Assembly (NCBI GenBank): GCA_025360125.1
Contig: JANYCU010000021.1
Location: 163,271-227,270, forward strand
Source: Armatimonadota bacterium
GTDB lineage: Bacteria; Armatimonadota; Fimbriimonadia; Fimbriimonadales; Fimbriimonadaceae
Length of the DNA: 64,000 bases
Reading direction: 5' to 3'
Below are positions 62,101-64,000 of this stretch, in pieces. The notes beneath the pieces are model-generated. The model did not search any database and was not told the origin of the DNA. It was given only the letters and a program-made list of their open reading frames with translations. How positions within the stretch are numbered: position 1 is the first letter of the stretch; each line of letters begins with the position of its first letter. Made by a program: the position numbers and the translations under genes.

Positions 62101-62301
62101 TGGGCGGTGGATCACTTCTACTATTTGTACCAGCGCAATGTGCCTGAAGGAGCTTATTTCCTCGGCGTCATGTCTGAGCAGGATGGTCAACCAGAAAAGG
62201 CGCTCGAATGGTACGAACAGGCGCACCTCTTCAATCCCGGCCATCTCCAGACCATCGAAAAGCTTAATGAGCTGCGGCGAGGCGGGCCGCGACCAGAATA
62301 G
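59182..62301 (+). CDS. Triple glycosyltransferase-like protein with C-terminal TPRs
   Basis: 1039 aa from ATG 59182. An N-terminal GT-A-like domain (MAVCVALCVHDDSTFL, HAIIADSDE), a second GT2 domain (VSVIIPALGGQEDVTRCLASL, FLNSDTIV, GTFEDNDLSYRLRRAGY) and a third (ISLCMIVKNEERVIRDCLESA, IDADDTLP) are in a row. Residues about 740-1035 are TPR-like (FNLGMTEHFTGTQERAVEWLEKCLKH). Such proteins build glycans or decorate surface polymers. The track start is a TTG eight codons upstream. The 3' end overlaps the opposite gene by 38 bases. Confidence 0.85.
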   Translation: MAVCVALCVHDDSTFLSAALHILQDIPRHVFIGKLSWAGDEGEWQQVQAICEEAGATVILGTWLSEEGQRKAAYDHVRKLGFTHAIIADSDELVEPKLLDHLKRLAEGDMADRVYVEWDTYWKSPQYVIRPRERFTPCIMIKLDTAVNTHHREFENGRMLFLNESYGIIHHMSYAGSDERIWNKITSWGHKDEVVPNWWEQVWKRWDADKMLRNIHPTHPPAYGFAEHIPLQEFLAKAGIQAVEEKPPNVKLKQQPKVSVIIPALGGQEDVTRCLASLKECGELIHEIFVIDNGSSPKIKVSKGVKLVRNETNLGFGKASNQGAVMSTGDVVLFLNSDTIVPKIALERLMESLFSGDAVAAAGPYTNNSGHFQRIEPTYNSEENLDLFAQDFATRSAKDVEVDMLVGFCMALKRATLDEVGLFDERFGYGTFEDNDLSYRLRRAGYQLVISARSYIHHEGSKTMKRMATEEQEKPLDLQLLLQENHDKFASKWRNDLQSGFASGLSGLSADRIQFNGERKPEKRLERTTAMVEKADISLCMIVKNEERVIRDCLESAVPFFCEVLVLDTGSTDRTIEIARECGAVVRETKWPDSFAKARTESMKHAKGKWIMWIDADDTLPMQSAEVIVNAVASAQQDVIGFIVPVQFVEEHGQGTEVDHVKIFRNFPGIEWEGRIHEQALQSVRRQAEKAGIRDGGRLIRLEAKVMHSGYDTSEAGQEGKRIRDEKLLKLDLKDRPNHPFVLFNLGMTEHFTGTQERAVEWLEKCLKHSKKGETHIRKAYALLGAALRKLDKRDQAKARLEKGYKEIPGDPEIAFHLAQIAAEEKLYQKAADLYHEVLNADVSGVFTSLDPGIMGYKTRHNLAYVYVSLGKYEEALEQWRLALENSPRIELARNLFDTALSHKDFKTCKEAMDWVHQRNGHDEHWANMLVQLSDATGTDPAHQFDFICNAEPENSGVRKVFALHLMNTGRNQWAVDHFYYLYQRNVPEGAYFLGVMSEQDGQPEKALEWYEQAHLFNPGHLQTIEKLNELRRGGPRPE

Positions 62302-63799
62302 GTTCGAAGATGGTGGAATTCCAAAGTAACTCGGAGTTCAGGATATCCAGACTGCCATAGTAATCCACCAATTTTGCAAGGAAGGCTGCATCGCTTCGGC
62401 CCACGTATTCATTGGTCTGCTCTTCGGGCAAGGATTTGAAGCTGGATCCATGGTTGTGCAAGACGATCGTATCTAGCGCGATAAGCAATTTGTATCCGAG
62501 ACTGGAAAGTCTCCACGAAAAATCCAAATCGTCGCTGCCAAGGAAGAGGTTTTCATCGAGCAATCCAACTTCGTTCAATATGCTGCGTTTGGTTGCGAGG
62601 CAGAACCCGATAAGGAGCTTTGTCTCTTCAGATTCTCCTTCGTGGACATCTTGGAGAATCGGTGGAAGCTCTCGGGCCGGAACCGTTACGTCTCTGGGCA
62701 AGTGATGAGTCACGAACTGCCGATCGCTGACTTGATCACTGAGAGGTCCGACTGCTCCAACTTCTGGATCCTCGAGTTTGACGATCAATGATTCAATCCA
62801 GCCCAGAGACACTTCCGTATCTGGATTTAAAATTACAATGTATTCGCCTTTGGATTGGAGAATTCCGACGTTGTTACCTTTGGAAAACCCTAGGTTCTCA
62901 CTGCTCTCGATGACCTTTATTCGGGAATCTTTCTTGGCCCAGGTTTTCAGAATTGCTCGCGTGGCGTCGGTCGAGCAGTTGTCGACGAGGATGACCTCGT
63001 CGGCAAGATCGAGAGTCTTCAGAACACTTTCCAAGCATGTATTGATTGTCCCGGATGAATTGAACGTGACGATAATTGCTGACGCTCGACAGTTGGCCTC
63101 ACCGAGTTGCAACTGGTGTGGACCAACGAGCTTTGATCGGACACCTTCATCTTCAGTTGCGTCCGGTAAGAGCTTCGCAACGAAGAGCGTCTGGTATGTG
63201 CTTGCGGTTACGAATGCCTTTTCACCCGGCAAGCCAAGTGTCTTCGCTAGGTCTCCGATGTGCTGACAAGCCGAGGATTGGATGAGGTTGGGTTCTTCTT
63301 TGTTGACCCCGTAGCCTGCGTTCCAGAGCATCTTTCGAAATGAGTCTGGAGTGAAAAAGGTGAGATGGGTCCTATCGAGGAGGCCACTGTTTGTGTAGTC
63401 GAATTTACCTTGGAGAAGTTCGAGAAGAACAGTCCAGTGAGCGATATTGGGTACGTTTGCGATAAGAGTTGCGTCTGGAGTCAGGTTCTTTCTGAGTTTT
63501 GCGAGGACGATTTCGGGTCTCCTGAGGTGTTCCAGCACATCGCCGAAAATAAGGCAGTCAAAAGGCACATCCGGAAAATCATCTAAGAGCTCAATATCGT
63601 CTTGAATTATGTGGTCCAATCGAGCTGATGCATCGTCAAAAGCACTTTTCTCAGGTTCTATGCCCCAGTAAACACAAGACTGTCGGAGTTTGGTCGCCTC
63701 TCCTAGCAGGCCTCTCGAGCATCCAATTTCCAAAATTCTTTTTGCCTGCAACGGGATTTGCTCGAAAATTCGATAATTTAAACCACCAAAATAGTCCAA
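62264..63799 (-). CDS. Methyltransferase-glycosyltransferase fusion
   Basis: 511 aa. Residues 1-190 are a class I SAM methyltransferase (RILEIGCSRGLLGEATKL, DCLIFGDVLEHL, PNIAHW). Residues about 235-490 are GT2 (SAIIVTFNSSGTINTCLESVLKTL, ILVDNCSTD, NPDTEVSLGW, SDDLDFSWRL). The start is TTG at 63799 with no ribosome site, so the true N-terminus may have been removed by the adjacent IS insertion. It converges on the triple GT gene. Confidence 0.8.
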   Translation of the reverse strand: MDYFGGLNYRIFEQIPLQAKRILEIGCSRGLLGEATKLRQSCVYWGIEPEKSAFDDASARLDHIIQDDIELLDDFPDVPFDCLIFGDVLEHLRRPEIVLAKLRKNLTPDATLIANVPNIAHWTVLLELLQGKFDYTNSGLLDRTHLTFFTPDSFRKMLWNAGYGVNKEEPNLIQSSACQHIGDLAKTLGLPGEKAFVTASTYQTLFVAKLLPDATEDEGVRSKLVGPHQLQLGEANCRASAIIVTFNSSGTINTCLESVLKTLDLADEVILVDNCSTDATRAILKTWAKKDSRIKVIESSENLGFSKGNNVGILQSKGEYIVILNPDTEVSLGWIESLIVKLEDPEVGAVGPLSDQVSDRQFVTHHLPRDVTVPARELPPILQDVHEGESEETKLLIGFCLATKRSILNEVGLLDENLFLGSDDLDFSWRLSSLGYKLLIALDTIVLHNHGSSFKSLPEEQTNEYVGRSDAAFLAKLVDYYGSLDILNSELLWNSTIFEPILVAARLAAAH

Positions 63800-63927
63800 T
63801 AGGGATGAAGTGTATCACCAGAACAGTTGCTTCAATCAACATCTTGTTGCTAATGCAAAATGACTTGTTCCCCAAAAAACGATCCATGGTGATGTGATGA
63901 TTCGTCTCTTTTTGAAAGAGAGTGAGC

Positions 63928-64000
63928 ATGTCAACCAAAGCAAAGAAATATAGTGAAGAGCAGATCCTTCAGATAGTGAAGGAGATCAATGAAGGCGGAA
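63928..64000 (+). mobile_element. IS3-family transposase OrfA start (partial)
   Basis: ATG at 63928 opens MSTKAKKYSEEQILQIVKEI, the N-terminal helix-turn-helix of IS3-family OrfA proteins. It is cut by the window end. A possible left inverted-repeat end is TGATGTGATGATTCG at about 63893. The IS left end lies about 100 bases from the methyltransferase start. Confidence 0.75.

Overview
The window looks like chromosomal DNA of a diderm, saccharolytic, free-living bacterium. The outer membrane is indicated by a CsgG-type lipoprotein channel family member and a beta-barrel protein. Planctomycete-type PSD1/DUF1501 genes, many Tat-signal enzymes, extensive glycoside hydrolases and a transcarbamylase of the acyl-ornithine type suggest Armatimonadota (Fimbriimonadales-like) or a neighbouring phylum. 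That placement is inference from gene content; no rRNA or marker phylogeny is available here.

Layout. 1-5.7 kb: an arginine operon on the minus strand (argR, DUF1611 protein, argC, argD, acyl-ornithine transcarbamylase, argB, start of another gene) behind a double ARG box. 6.2 kb: tRNA-Arg(TCG). 6.3-10.6 kb: a redoxin and a three-gene signalling module (degenerate histidine-kinase-like membrane protein, response regulator, KdpD N-terminal-like protein with altered P-loop). 10.7-14.9 kb: NHL propeller protein, GH2 glycosidase, LEA-like protein. 14.9-18.4 kb: Rbs-type sugar ABC importer. 18.6-20 kb: glutamine synthetase. 20.1-23.1 kb: MalEFG-like importer. 23.2-27.2 kb: PSD1 cytochrome/DUF1501 pair. 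27.3-35.5 kb: accessory region with DUF433, repeat-HTH protein and its fragment, SIR2-like protein, and a three-gene restriction-modification locus. 35.5-37.35 kb: a Tat metallophosphoesterase flanked by what look like remnants of related 5' and 3' ends. 37.35-41.9 kb: GH76-GH116-RbsD/FucU operon. 41.9-49.7 kb: an unusual operon of an outer-membrane barrel, CsgG-like protein, five tandem paralogous exported proteins, a single-TM protein and an HTTM-like membrane protein. 49.7-54.7 kb: GH31 enzyme and a divergent TPR protein preceded by a short ORF. 54.75 kb to the end: an integrative element inserted at the 3' half of a tRNA-Lys, carrying an integrase, an AAA+ ATPase/HIT pair, and large glycosyltransferase genes, ending in the start of an IS3-family transposase.

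How the genes work together. The arginine cluster holds steps 2-5 of an acylated-ornithine route. Step 1 lacks a visible ArgA/ArgJ, and the DUF1611 protein is the candidate. Two ABC importers, GH2, GH31, GH76, GH116 and a sugar mutarotase-like protein indicate scavenging of glycans. The restriction locus, SIR2 protein and AAA+/HIT pair are candidate phage-defence genes. The most interesting undescribed candidates are the CsgG/barrel/five-paralog operon, the AAA+/HIT module next to the integrase, and the DUF1611 gene in the arginine operon.
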